Assembly: GCF_036588685.1 (NCBI RefSeq)
Contig: NC_086374.1
Coordinates: 21,878,886-21,942,885 of the forward strand
Length of the DNA stretch: 64,000 nt
Direction of reading: 5' to 3'
DNA from: Mytilus trossulus
Lineage: Eukaryota; Mollusca; Bivalvia; Mytilida; Mytilidae
Positions within the stretch are counted from its first letter, which is position 1. Every line of letters starts with the position of its first letter. Shown here piece after piece: positions 1 to 11,225 of the stretch. The notes below the pieces were generated by a model. The model was given only the letters and a program-made list of their open reading frames with translations. It was not told where the DNA came from and made no database searches. A program made the position numbers and the translations under genes.

Positions 1-2690
1 AAAAATTTGTAGAAGCCGTACAAGATTCAAAACTTTTAATTGATCAATTTTTACTAGAAGTCAATAATCCTGAAATGGATATAAATAATTTATCTGAAAA
101 TCTGAGCAATATAATTTTAGACTCAGCAAATAAAACATTTAATTTTAGACCATTCAAGGGGAAAAGAAAGAAAAAGAAAGGAAAACAGAAATGGTTTAAT
201 GGAAATTGTAAATTTTTTAAAAGGGAACTTAACAATCTTGGAAGTAGATTACAACAACATCCTAATAATCATGATTTAAAAACATCATACCACCAGTTAA
301 GAAAGGAGTACAAAAAATTACTAAAAGATACAAAAAAGAAATTTATAACAGATATAATTGATAAATTAGATTCTCTTCATGAAGATAACCCTAAATTATT
401 TTGGAAAACCATTAATAATCTGAAGAAAAATACAAATAGAGAAGAAAATCCTATACCTCTATCTGAAATGTCAAATTACTTAAAAAAGCTTTATGAAGAA
501 AATAATACTGATTTAGATATCTCGAAGATAGAAATTGAAAATATTAATAATAAACATTTAGATTATGCATTCATTTGTAAAGAAGTCAGAGATGGCATTA
601 AAAAACTTAAGAAGAATAAACAACCAGGAATAGACCTTATATATAATGAATTCCTTTTATATGGAAAAGACCTATTACTTTTACCTATTGTTAATTTATT
701 TAACAGAATTTTATCAAGCGGAAAATTTCCAGATGCTTGGAATTTATCTTGTACTTCCTTCTTACACAAAAATGGTGACATAAACATATGCGATAATTAT
801 AGATGTATTAGCCTTACCAGCTGTCTTGGCAAGCTTTTCACCTCATTATTACAGAAAAGACTGCATAAATATATGGAAGAAAATAATCTTTATAATCCCT
901 TTCAAGCAGGATTCAGACCAGATTATAGAACTGCAGATCATATTTTCACTATTAAAACTTTGATAAATAAATATTTACATAAATTAAAAAAGCCTATTTT
1001 TGCTTGTTTTGTAGATCTCTCTAAAGCTTTTGACTCTGTTTGGCACTCAGGATTATTTAAAAAACTATTAAATCTTAAAATTGGAGGAAATTTCTATAAG
1101 ATAATTAAACATATGTACTCTAATTCAAAGTTTGTGGTAAAAAAAGAAAACTTTATTTCAGAAGCTCATAGAGCCAATAGGGGTGTTAGACAAGGTGATG
1201 GTCTTAGCCCTCTGTTATTTAATATATACACTAATGATCTGCCAAAAATATTTGATTTTTCAAAAACATTTCCTGTGTCACTCATTACAACACAATTTAA
1301 TTGTTTACAATATGCAGATGATTTAATTCTACTGTCAGAGAGTGAAAAGGGTTTACAAGCTTGTCTGGACAGCCTGGGAATATATTGTAACAGATGGAAG
1401 TTGAAAGTCAATATTACTAAAACTAAAGTTATGATTTTTAGTAAGGGCAAGAAAAAATCTGCCATCAAATTTAAAATTAATGGTCAAAATATAGAAACAG
1501 TCGATAAATATAAATATCTTGGAATGCTGATTTCATTTAATGGCAATTTAAAGCATGCCGCAGAACATATGTATAATAAAGCTCTTAAAGCAGTATTTAG
1601 TCTTAAATCAAATATTCTAGATTATAATTACTCTGGTACCAAGCTTAAGCTAAAGTTATTTGATTCTCTAATTAGACCTATTACAACCTATGGATCAGAA
1701 GTTTGGATATCCGATTTTACTTTAAAAGATTTAAATAAAGATAATATACCATTTGAAAAAATACATAATAAATTTTGTAAATATCTACTTGGAGTACATA
1801 AAAAGGCATCAAATTTAGCCTCCAGGTGTGAATTAGGAAGATTACCAATTATTAATTTTATTACTAAATTGGCTTTTAAATATTTCATAAGACTGCAACA
1901 ACTTCCATCTGATAGATTTCTTGCTGAAGTGTATAAAGTAGATAGAGGACTTTTCAAAGAGGGGTCAAAATCATGGTATTCATTTATTGATTATAGTTGC
2001 AAAAAATTTAAATTGGATGTAAAGAATTTGGAAAATGAAAATCTAGAATTGAAAATACACGATCAAACCATCCAACTAATTAAAGAACAGCTTCAAAATT
2101 ATTCTAATTACAATTCTGACTCAAAGCTTAAATATTTTTCATTTTGTTACACAAATTTTTCTCTTCAAAAATATCTTGACTTTAATATTCCAAAAGCACT
2201 ATGTAAAAATTTGACTAAGTTAAGAATTAGTGCACATTCTCTTTTAATAGAAAAAGGTCGTTATCATAGACCAAAAATTCCGCATAACTCAAGACTTTGT
2301 CAGACTTGTGATTTATTAGATGATGAAAAACACTTCATTTTATACTGTAAAAAGTTTTCAATTTTAAGACAAGATCTCTTCAAAAAATTAAATATCGACC
2401 CCTCGGATTTAAATAAAAGGGAAAAGGAATCTACTATTCTACATAACATTATGTATCCTTTAAATAAAATTGATACAAAAGCTATCTGTACTTTTATTGA
2501 AAAAGCTTTTGAACTATATTAATGTTTTACAACTTATATTGGCTCTGTCCAGATATTATTTCTAATGTATATGCATTTATTTTGTATTAATTGTTTTAAT
2601 ATCTGTTCATTGTGTGGAAGACATCAATTGTGCACTGTACATATATATTGATTATCCAATAAACATATTTGATTTGATTTGATTTGACAA
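1..2690 (+). mobile_element. 3' part of a LINE with ATTTG-repeat tail
   Basis: The RT frame is followed by about 140 bases of 3' UTR, an AATAAA at 2658-2663 and a short tail of ATTTG repeats at 2667-2687. Several LINE groups end in a microsatellite-like tail instead of poly(A). The 5' part is beyond the window, so the target-site duplication cannot be checked. Confidence 0.85.
3..2522 (+). CDS. LINE (non-LTR) reverse transcriptase ORF, 5' end outside window
   Basis: Reverse transcriptase of a non-LTR retrotransposon, which would copy its RNA at a nicked chromosomal target. The frame is open from base 3 without a stop, so the protein starts upstream and the usual endonuclease domain is probably outside the window. 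Counting from the first ATG at 75: the RT core begins near residue 180 (KNKQPGIDL), has FVDLSKAFD with catalytic Asp314, GVRQGDGLSPLLF near 370, and YADD at 413-416, followed by a thumb-like region (DKYKYLGMLIS). A Cys/His cluster near residues 742-762 (CQTC...HFILYC) matches the C-terminal zinc motif of many invertebrate LINEs. No frameshift or stop interrupts about 840 codons, so the copy is young or under recent selection. I cannot assign the clade with confidence (jockey/CR1/I-like group). Confidence 0.95.
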   Translation, partial: KFVEAVQDSKLLIDQFLLEVNNPEMDINNLSENLSNIILDSANKTFNFRPFKGKRKKKKGKQKWFNGNCKFFKRELNNLGSRLQQHPNNHDLKTSYHQLRKEYKKLLKDTKKKFITDIIDKLDSLHEDNPKLFWKTINNLKKNTNREENPIPLSEMSNYLKKLYEENNTDLDISKIEIENINNKHLDYAFICKEVRDGIKKLKKNKQPGIDLIYNEFLLYGKDLLLLPIVNLFNRILSSGKFPDAWNLSCTSFLHKNGDINICDNYRCISLTSCLGKLFTSLLQKRLHKYMEENNLYNPFQAGFRPDYRTADHIFTIKTLINKYLHKLKKPIFACFVDLSKAFDSVWHSGLFKKLLNLKIGGNFYKIIKHMYSNSKFVVKKENFISEAHRANRGVRQGDGLSPLLFNIYTNDLPKIFDFSKTFPVSLITTQFNCLQYADDLILLSESEKGLQACLDSLGIYCNRWKLKVNITKTKVMIFSKGKKKSAIKFKINGQNIETVDKYKYLGMLISFNGNLKHAAEHMYNKALKAVFSLKSNILDYNYSGTKLKLKLFDSLIRPITTYGSEVWISDFTLKDLNKDNIPFEKIHNKFCKYLLGVHKKASNLASRCELGRLPIINFITKLAFKYFIRLQQLPSDRFLAEVYKVDRGLFKEGSKSWYSFIDYSCKKFKLDVKNLENENLELKIHDQTIQLIKEQLQNYSNYNSDSKLKYFSFCYTNFSLQKYLDFNIPKALCKNLTKLRISAHSLLIEKGRYHRPKIPHNSRLCQTCDLLDDEKHFILYCKKFSILRQDLFKKLNIDPSDLNKREKESTILHNIMYPLNKIDTKAICTFIEKAFELY

Positions 2691-4150
2691 AAATGGCGGA
2701 TCGTCAAATTTCAATGTTTTCTTTTATTAATCGGGAGAATGGAAAGGCAGATGACGATGGTGCTAAGGAAAATTCTAAGCCATATAATTCATCTAAAACG
2801 GATAGTTGAATTGAAATTGTTGAAATTAAAAAAGAAAAGTATCAAAACAACAGAAAAGGCACACAGGCGATCGCGAAGATAAACAGGTTGGGAACAATCT
2901 CAAAATGGGGGATATCCCTAAAATTAGGGACTGTCCATCAGGCAATGGGTCATATAACTGTTTAAGAAAAGATAAAGAAAAACTTAGATTTATTATCTTA
3001 TAAGGGGGAAATCGTTTTATTTGATACAACTTTTCTAAAAGATTGTCCATAACACAGGCACTTGTTTCTATCCATTGGAAGACCCACTATCAACGTCTCT
3101 TTGAATGTACCCCTCTTAAAAGAGATAGTCATTACATTGAGAGGTTACCCCTCATCTGTTTCTCTTTAAATGTACCCCTCATAAAAGGGATAGTCATTAC
3201 ATTGAAAGATTACCCCTCATATGAGGGTCGGTGGTAAATATGAACAGGACTTTAAAATGTATAATCGTCATAGAAGGATAATACTGTTCTGTGTGCCAAA
3301 AATACCGCAATTAAGCGAGGAACAGGACAGACACTTGGTTGGATAGACCATGCATTAGCAGACTTCGTAGGAAGAGGGAGTCCTGCCAAAGCCATTATGA
3401 TCTGCTATTCGAGATGCACAAAACTAATTTGTCAAATCCTTTAATGAAAGGCTAGCAGTGATAGCAGAAGAATGGTTCAATTCCATTAAATGTGAATACA
3501 ATTCTTATCCTTCTATTTGTGACCCCAACCCACAGTAAAACTGAAAAAAATCAACCCGGTTGAAAATATTAAAAAAAAAATCAACCGGTTGCAAGTATTT
3601 TTTTCAAAACACCCACCTTACCTTAGTGAAAAAAGGAGAACACTGATCAGACAACATAGACACCAAGTGATAGCAATAACTAACATGGCTCTTTTAGGTA
3701 GGTGACCTATAAACAGGTCAGGCATCAGGTAACTAGGTTTTAGTAGAAATACAAGATATATATATATCAACTGATAGCAACAGGTGCTTGACACAAGAAC
3801 ATAAACAGGACCAATATAAAGGGACAGCAATATATGACTTTATTACAAATACAGGAAATATACTCAATTATAGCAATAGGAAACATGACTTTCGTTCAAA
3901 TCCAGGTCCAAAAACCAAGTAAATGAAAATTAAATATACCAGACACCAAGTGAAAGCCAATGGTTAGTTTAATGGTCTAAGTTTAAATACATGACATATA
4001 TATACCAAGTAATAGCATAACAAACAACTCCAGAGCAGACTTCAATTGATTGCAACAGACTAGAAAACAGACATGTTTGTTGGTACATTATTGTGTGCAG
4101 CACAGAGACAGATACCAAGTGATAGGAAACATGAACTTTCTACAAATACA
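2691..4150. other. Intergenic stretch, no supported gene
   Basis: Between the LINE tail and the probable 3' end of the minus-strand gene. It holds a 39-codon open frame at 2693-2809 directly after the LINE tail, a two-unit tandem repeat (3091-3226), and a pair of short AATCAACCGGTTG-type repeats near 3548-3590. Scattered broken translations around 3270-3440 do not make a gene I can support. Confidence 0.5.
3091..3226 (+). repeat. Two-unit tandem repeat, about 66 bp
   Basis: Two adjacent imperfect copies share AATGTACCCCTC, ATAGTCATTACATTGA and TTACCCCTCAT in the same order. No coding role is visible. Confidence 0.75.
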
Positions 4151-4346
4151 CACCATCCATATGTTTATTGAAAATCACAGATCAACAGAAATAATATTAA
4201 AATAAATAGCCACAGTTTGGCATCATGATCATCATTAAAAGTACATTGTATAAAAATGTTAGGCTCCAAGGTTATAGATTAATAAATGGAGTTCATGTCT
4301 TTGGCAAATGCAGTTTGTCCCTCCAGCATTATTCTCCATGCTGTTA
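4150..4346 (-). other. Probable 3' UTR of the minus-strand gene
   Basis: The sequence lies between the TGA of the last exon and the minus-strand AATAAA (plus-strand TTTATT at 4164-4169). This is inferred from position only. Confidence 0.35.
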
Positions 4347-7300
4347 TCATTTCCTTCTACGCACTGGTTTTGTTGCATTAGTCTCCCCTTGTTTGAATCC
4401 TTCCGAAAATTTACTCACACTGTCAAACCCTGTAAAAAAATACACACACAATTAAAACATGTTGTTGAAAATAGGAATCATCAGTATAACAGAAATTACA
4501 TGTACAGAAAAAAGATATGATTTCAATTTATTTTATAAAATGGTTAACAACTTTTAAATAAACAACAGATGCTCCCAGAAAGGGCACATAAGTCAGCTGC
4601 AAAATGTATCTAGAAACCAAAATTGTTACCAATGCTTTCGCCGGTGCTCAAATATAAGGAAAACACTTTTTGAGACATCCACATTCAACAATTTGGCAAG
4701 GGTTACCCTGACCCTGACTAACACACCATTTGTAGAGACATACATTGTATTGCCAATCATGTTTCTTGCAATAAAACATAAGTTGCATCAAAGCAATAAT
4801 TTTTTTCCAAAGTTATTATTTTTGGTAACAATAACCTTGAACTTAACCTATTGATCACTCCTAAATAGATAGGTACACAATGTATCATTCTTATCCTAAT
4901 ATCTCCCATCTGAATAAGCTTCTTTCCACAAAAAAAAGAAAAAGAAAAAGAAAAGAAACCCAAGTATAAACACATGGAAACTTACTTTCCCCCAAATATT
5001 TCAATTTTTGTTACAGTTAAATCAAAATCTGTTTTGTCTCCAAAATCAATTGGCATCTACCAATTTTCAAAATAAAAATTTCAATAGCTTATAAACTCAA
5101 TACTTAATTATATAGACTCAACTTAAAAAGAGGGACGAAAGATACCAAAGGGACAGTCAAACTCATAAATCTAAAACAAACTGACAATGCCATGGCTAAA
5201 AATGAAATTGACAAATTATCCACTTTATGTCTTCATGATTCAAGAAATATACAACTATGAAATAAAGGAAAGTACACAGTAAGTAAAATGCAAATTAGAC
5301 ACTTATAAGGTGCATGAATATTTTACAGTGTCAAAAGTTTTCAAGATTTTCTAATTTAATGTCCATAACTTATAATATTTTAGGGATAAAGGAAATCCAT
5401 ATCTGGCATATAGTTAAATCATATAAATACCTGATTCTTTTGCTTTCTGACTAACAAACACTGTAAGTTGGGCTGCTCTTCTTACTGGCTTACTGTCAGC
5501 TAACTGATAAAAAGAATTGAGCATAAAGTTATTATACATGTAAAATTGAGAAAGGCAATGGGGAATGTGTCAAAGCGACAACAACCCGACCTTTCAATGT
5601 AGAAAGAAACTCTAGCACCCGGAGGCATCCTTCAGCTGGACCCTTAAAAAATATGATACTAGTACAGTGATAATGAACGTCCTACTAAACTACGAATTAT
5701 ACACAAGAAATTAAAATTTAAAATTATACAAGACTAACAACTAACAATTTAGTTCATTTGTAATTTTCTCCTTTTAAAAAAAATTAAACTGTTGCAACAT
5801 GCATACATGTAGAGTGGGGTGCTCATTTTCGCCACATCTTTTCACGTTTTCTACAGTTTATGTTCAGGTCTAAATGATTTTGAAGTATACTGATATTTCT
5901 ATATGAAGATAACTTCAAATGCAAAATATTCTTAAGCTTGAAAACGTGTTTGTTTGAATAATCATCTGAAAAGTTAGATTTAAGGGTGTTTGAAATTTCC
6001 TGAATTTTTTGTCAATGGGGGACACATATTCGCCGTTTTTACACATCTATTTAAAACCAAATAACTGCAGCTTTAAACAACATTGATCAAATCAATTTCA
6101 TTAAAGATGAATAGCAAACATTTCAAAGGTGTTTTAGAACTTCAATTTAGGTCATTCAGTCAAAGAATTACTAAGAAATACTTCTTTGACTTCGTGTTTT
6201 TCTTCAGGAAATTGGCCAAAAATCGTTTTCCGTTTTTCGGTCCTTTTTAGTAGGTGCCACAATTTTGTCTCAGTTTTAAAAAATAATCATATTTGTTATA
6301 TAATATCATTTACTGGTATATGTTTTCCATTTCAGCCGTCCTTTGAAGTTTTTACACCTCAAAATCATAAAACGGCGAAATTGTGTCCCCGGCGAATATG
6401 TGCACCCCACTTTATATATAAATCTATGTTTTGTGAGTGATTATAAAAACTATATTCAAACTTTTCAAATTACATTATATCTATTTTGTTGTTAAACATG
6501 ATACTTTTTTTGTTATGGATCTTTCTAATTCAAGTTTCATGAAATCTAAATTTATTGTCCAATTATTGGATAACTTGTCTTATGCTATCAGAATTTCTGT
6601 CTCGCATTTAATGTATGTGAATGATTTTGGGAGAAGGTACGTACAAAAATACATGTATGACAAGACATCTTTTTTTGTCTCTTGAATTATAAAATATTAT
6701 CAATCTACCAAAGCATGCAAATTACATCAATCAGATGTTTATCACACATCCATATCAATATTTTTGAATTTTATCTCATATATTAGCTTTAGGGTCTCAA
6801 ACTTCTTATGTAATTTATTTCTAAGCAGCAAAAAAAATCCCCAAATTAGCCTGCTCATACATTTGTATGTCCTTGTTTATATCAACAAAGATTTATGAAA
6901 TCTGTTGTCTGATTTCAGAGGAGTTGTGATGACAAACTGTTGCAGTAGTATAAATAATATTGCCAAAATTCTTAATTCTTCATGTTCTTAGGCCACACCA
7001 ATTTAATTTCTTGTTCTACGGATTTTTGGACTCCAAAATTTGGGGCGAGCGAGCGATTTGAAAATTTAAATAAAAAAATATTTATTTTGCAAATTCTTGA
7101 GGCGAAGCTTGAAAAGTAAAGGCGAGCGATTATAATTTTTTTTGGTAAACATAAAATAGTAGGTTTCGACAATATTAAAACTTGATTAATCACTTGTACT
7201 TTGTTATTTCTTTAATTTCTGAAGTATTTTTTCCCTGTTTACCAAGAAATAATTAAATCTGGTCTATGTATGTGTGACTGACAATGAGACAATTCTCCAT

Positions 7301-8774
7301 CCAAGTCATATTCAGTTTGGTGGCAACCCCTTAATGTTATAAATATCCTTTTTTTCATGTTTTATGAGTGATCAATATAAGTTATATTTGTTTGTACAAA
7401 AGGGCTCATATTTTCTCAAAGAACTATACATCTATCTCATATTAAATGGTCAAAACATGTCCAAGAATTCAAAATAATATTGTTCAAGTACAAAATTCTC
7501 AGTTTTCAAAGGTTTTGAATAGAAGAACTATACAAATCCTTGGTATTTCTATTTTCTTTTCTACATAAGTAAAATGACCCCTTGTCTGAGGGAGGGTTGT
7601 TCTTAACCTGATAATAACAAATACAGGTAAAAGTACGACCTTTTACATGGGGCTTTGATACAGACCAAACAACAAGCTATACAGGGCCCCAAAATTATTA
7701 GCGTACACAATTCAAACAGGAAAACCAAAGATCTAATAATATCCAAACGGGAAAATACCAATGAACAACATCAATAAACGATAACTGCTGAACGACAGGC
7801 CCCTGAATCAATCAGGACAGGTGCATAAACATGCAGCGACTATGGATAGTTTTGTTTCGCCGGCATACAATATAATTGCCGTTGAAGGCAAATCCTTCAG
7901 AAGTTCTTTGTACTTTATTCTAACAACGAACATATTTTGATAGGGAATATACATGTAAGTAAGGGGGAAAGAAACCAATGTTTTGTTCTTTACCGGTATA
8001 TATTTCCGCTTTTATAAATTTATATGGGAGCACTCCTTCTTTGGATAAATAGGTTTCATGCTGAAACAAATATTCCCACAGATATTTAAGAAGTGTGGTG
8101 TGTGCTTTTATGTTTAAAATCGTTATATAAAGGTTAGACTATGATTTTAAAAACAAATGTTGATATATTTTCATAATATTTACAAAAAAAACGGTGCGGG
8201 AAATGGACATGATTAAATTTCTGGATGCGGGAATATAAAAAAAAATAAAAAATTCTGTTTTGAGTAAAATAGGTGCGGAAGGGTCCGTCGAACAAGGAAT
8301 CAAATTGGTGTGGCCTTAGGACATAACTCTAAGAGAAAACTCTAATTTGACATTAAAATTAGAAAGGTCATCAAAGGGAACATGTATACTTAAAGTTTCA
8401 AGCTGATTGGACTTCAACTCATCAAAAACTACCTTGACCAAAAACTTTAAACCTAAGCAGAACAGACGTACAAACAAACTGACGAATGAATTGACACATA
8501 GACCAAAAAACAATGCCCTTAAGTGGGCCATAAAAATCATGACAAACACATGCACTATATCAGAGAAAATATTCAGCACTTACTTTTTGAATCATTTGTT
8601 CATTATTCAGCAAATATCTGGAAAAGAGAATAAGGATAATTATGATTTAATATTATTATACATTTGTACTTCAAGTGAAAATGTAAGATTTTGATTGGTT
8701 TATTAAACATGTAAATGGAGATAACTTACCCTATCACATGGCTCAGTGGGAGAAGTTTTTAATGCCACCCTCTC
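4347..8774 (-). CDS. Unrecognised gene, last three coding exons (5' end not found)
   Basis: Three minus-strand exons join in phase: 8774-8730 (45 nt), 5503-5431 (73 nt) and 4429-4347 (83 nt, ending in TGA). Donors are GTAAGT and GTATTT; the acceptors all end in CAG with pyrimidine-rich or T-rich tracts. They encode 66 residues: a stretch ending TSPTEPCDR, then LADSKPVRRAAQLTVFVSQK, a segment with FDSVSKFSEGFKQG, and a basic tail KPVRRRK that could be a nuclear localisation signal. Each exon has only one open frame compatible with its neighbours, which supports it as real. A poly(A) signal on the minus strand (TTTATT on the plus strand at 4164-4169) fits a 3' UTR of about 180 bases. I do not recognise the family. 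The exon ending in phase 0 before 8774 was not found between 8.8 and 17.8 kb. The first intron (5504-8729) is full of transposon remnants. Confidence 0.6.
5108..5215 (+). repeat. SINE-like fragment (GAGGGACGAAAGATACC family)
   Basis: Contains the order AGGGACGAAAGATACC, AAAGGGACAGTCAAACTCA, ACTGACAATGCCATGGCT, which I remember as a common mussel interspersed repeat. A reversed fragment of the same family is present at 63178-63255, and a shorter trace near 34765. It lies in the intron of the minus-strand gene. Confidence 0.55.
5545..5765 (+). repeat. SINE-like fragment (GGGGAATGTGTCAAAG family)
   Basis: Carries GGGGAATGTGTCAAAG, GACAACAACCCGACC, CACCCGGAGGCATCCTTCAG and a tail with CAGTGATAATGAACG. 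A short second fragment is at 44278-44315. Recognised from memory as a bivalve repeat; boundaries are approximate. Confidence 0.5.
5812..6412. mobile_element. MITE with 22-bp inverted ends and TA target site
   Basis: Left end GAGTGGGGTGCTCATTTTCG and right end, read in reverse, AAGTGGGGTGCACATATTCG match with three mismatches over 22 bases. TA flanks both sides (5810-5811 and 6413-6414), as for Tc1/mariner/pogo-type insertion. The motif GGGGACACATATTCGCC recurs inside near 6018 and inverted near 6385. No transposase frame. Confidence 0.7.
6991..8315. mobile_element. PIF/Harbinger-like non-autonomous element, TTA duplication
   Basis: Inverted ends begin GGCCACACCAATTT and extend about 33 bases with four mismatches; both ends are flanked by TTA (6988-6990 and 8316-8318), the 3-bp duplication typical of PIF/Harbinger. 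The 1325-bp interior contains SINE debris and no transposase or Myb-like frame. It sits in the first seen intron of the minus-strand gene. Confidence 0.7.
7665..7850 (+). repeat. SINE-like fragment (CAATGAGACAACT family)
   Basis: Matches the 3' half of the repeat seen better preserved at 27705-28030: GGCCCC, AATTCAAACAGGAAAAC, AACGATAACTGCTGAA, CAGGACAGGTGCATAAACAT. A piece of the 5' half lies at 7266-7300 (GACAATGAGACAATTCTCC). It is nested in the Harbinger-like element. Confidence 0.5.
8330..8545 (-). repeat. Fragment of the GCCCCA repeat family
   Basis: A diverged reverse copy of the unit seen at 17158-17612, 39835-40112 and 54962-55270. Shared blocks are GGGAACATGTATACT, TTGATTGGACTTCAACT-like sequence, CATCAAAAACTACC and CAAAAACTTTAA. 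The long open frames on both strands here are repeat artefacts. Confidence 0.65.
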
Positions 8775-9195
8775 CTGCATACCAATCTAAATCATTAATT
8801 TAAAGAACAATGAAGTGAATTTACATCAATAACTTTGCATACAATGCTTAAGTTCTATGTTTTGACATCAGAGATTGTCCATCAACTGTAATAATAAAAG
8901 ATGCATCTTGCTTTATTTTTGTTGTTTTTCTAGCTACATGTAGCTGCAAAGTTGTTGTGTACATGATGCATAGTTTATAACTTCCCATCTAAAAGTTTAA
9001 AGACAATATATATATAATAGCAGAACATTTAGTATAATAATGTGTCCCTCCGATAGCAAGAGGGTTAATGTTTAACTCAAAACTAGGGAAATTTATTATA
9101 TTTGGAACAACTCTTCTAAAAGTCTGAAAATATCACACTTTTTCTGACTTGGCCCAATCTTAGAAAGGAGCATGAATTTCATTACTAAATTGCTT

Positions 9196-9265
9196 ATCTT
9201 CACTGGAACTCGAACCTGGGACCTCTGTATTACAAGGCAGCGGGTTAACAGACTGAGCTGAAGAT
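9196..9265 (-). pseudogene. tRNA-like sequence (Thr TGT-like anticodon), probably tRNA-derived repeat
   Basis: On the minus strand a perfect 7-bp outer stem (ATCTTCA with TGAAGAT) encloses a box A-like AGCTCAGTCTGTTAA, an anticodon-loop-like CTTGTAA, and a box B-like GGTTCGAGTTCC. Positions 8-9 between acceptor stem and D arm are missing and the T stem pairs badly, so a functional tRNA is unlikely. It may be a tRNA pseudogene or the head of a tRNA-derived SINE with its own polymerase III promoter. Confidence 0.5.
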
Positions 9266-9509
9266 TAAGAAGTACAAAAAAATGTACTTCCTTAGCTCAA
9301 AAGCTTACGGCTGACCAAGTATTTACATGTTCAAAGGAAAGCAGTCCTGTCACAACATGAATACGTTAAAAGTTATTGCAAAATGAGGTTAATATATAAT
9401 TTATTATACATGTTATACAGTCCATGGTTAAATTTATGTAAGCTTCTTGTCAATGCTGTGTCTCCTTAAATAAAAGACCGAATATTAAACAGTGTTATGT
9501 TTTTCTCCA

Positions 9510-9546
9510 ATGTATGTATGTATGCATGTATGTATGTATGTATGTA
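9510..9546. repeat. ATGT microsatellite
   Basis: About nine copies of the tetranucleotide with one ATGC interruption. Confidence 0.9.
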
Positions 9547-9659
9547 CTCTAGATTCCACCAATTTAGACACACCCCTTGATTGACTGCAAAGGTAAAGCG
9601 GATCCTTGTACACTCCCTAAGGATCCAATGGGTCCCAAATTTTACGGTCATTATGTTGT

Positions 9660-11119
9660 GACGTCATAAGGGATCTCCATGGATGAAATTTGAACGATGG
9701 AGGAACTTTCACCATCACAAATCATATCTAAGCTGTACAGTGTAGCACGATCGAAGTATTTCATCCCTCCACAAAAGGATTGGTGACATGTAGTTCATTG
9801 CTTATTTAAATTATATTTTTGTGAATTCTAATTATAAATACTATATATAGAAGTATAAATATTTTCAATAATTGCTGTTTGTTACCCTTCAAAGGCTTAG
9901 CCTTCATGCCCCCCTTTTTCCCTAAGTCAAGAATGACCAGTAGTTCACAAAGGTCCCCGTGTAATTTTCTTACTATTTTTGGTTATTGTAATGGGGGTCA
10001 AAAATCATGTGAGGCTATAAAAATGAACAGTTTTGAACGATGGCAGAAGACAATTTAACGCTGGCTCGGATCATTTGACAATTGCGCAAGACATTTGAAT
10101 GATGACGGGGCGCCATCGTTAAACAGGCCATGAAGATCCCTGGTCATATATCGAATGATGTCGTTGTTTGGCATGTTATATCACAAACATCGAACTGTCG
10201 TATTTTCCAGCATATGAAATGCAACTTTCAGCAGCAAGAGGGTTAAAAGGGTATTGTTTTTTTTAAATCTTTACTTGCAACAGCAAAGTAACCTAAGGGA
10301 CAGTGTCTTATTTGGTTTTAAAAGGGGATGGGGTTGTTGCAAACAGGATTATGCAATTTATTGGACATTATCATATTTCTGTATATTTTTAACGAATATG
10401 AAATTTATAATTATAAATTAACAATGATATTGAATGAAATATACCTTAATAACGATCTGATAGGCATTTCATTTGTATTTGTTGACCTCTAACAGTCCAA
10501 ATCAGAAGTTTTTCATAACAGAATCTGGTACCGAAAGTTCTTAAACCAGTTTGTCTTACAATTAGATACACACCATAGAACTTATCATACTTTGTTTCTT
10601 AAAACACATGTTTATTTACATTTGAATACTCTTGAAAACGATAAGAAAATATAATATAAATTTATCTTTGATTCAAAAAGATATTTCACAAATATAATTA
10701 TAAATAGGTAAATAATTAATAAAAATTTCGTGTGCTGTATTTCAAGCCTGAAGAATTATCTCCCTTAAAGCGCCTTTATCGTTACAAAACGTGTGTTATT
10801 ATATAAACTACAAATGTAGTCTAGACTGGTATTAGACATTGTCAAACAGTTGCGAGGAATAATAACTCCTAATGGTATTATATTATTTTTAATTCTTCGT
10901 ATCCAATTCATTTCAGGTAAGAAATTAAAGCCAAAAAAAAAAGAAATAAGAAAAGAAGTTAAAAAGGGGGCTGCACATAATTTTACATAACAATTGTCTG
11001 TGTAACAGTACAACAATAATATTCCATGGGAGTGTGGGGCTGTATTACACTGACCTGTTTGTTTAACCATCAAGTGATTTCAGAACTATTTAAACCTACT
11101 ATCATGTCTTATCTTGCCG
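9660..11119. other. Intergenic stretch, no supported gene
   Basis: No exon with matching splice phase, no conserved frame and no well-bounded element was found. Two short motifs, AGCAAGAGGGTTAA near 9056 and again near 10233, repeat in direct orientation about 1.2 kb apart. The 102-codon minus-strand frame at 10765-11073 has no recognisable features. Confidence 0.4.
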
Positions 11120-11121
11120 TA

Positions 11122-11225
11122 GTCCAAATAATTAGCGGCAAGGCTATTTTTTTTTCTTTCTGGTACACTGTCTGGTCATAGAAAAACATTAAAATAGCTT
11201 TGCCAGACGTCATTATTATTTGGAC
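11122..11225. mobile_element. Short MITE, TA target site
   Basis: About 104 bp with inverted ends starting GTCCAAATAATTA and ending TAATTATTTGGAC-like, flanked by TA on both sides. The ends match those of the larger element at 11457-14753. Confidence 0.6.

Noticed and set aside
2693-2809. Short ATG frame right after the LINE tail
   Set aside because: Only 38 residues, no domain and no matching downstream exon found; could be a gene start but cannot be supported.
4225-4520. Two plus-strand frames over the last exon of the minus-strand gene
   Set aside because: They are antisense shadows of the exon at 4347-4429 and its UTR.
8584-8617. 34-base candidate microexon on the minus strand (CAG acceptor, GTAAGT donor)
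   Set aside because: It shifts the frame of the neighbouring exons, which join in phase directly without it.
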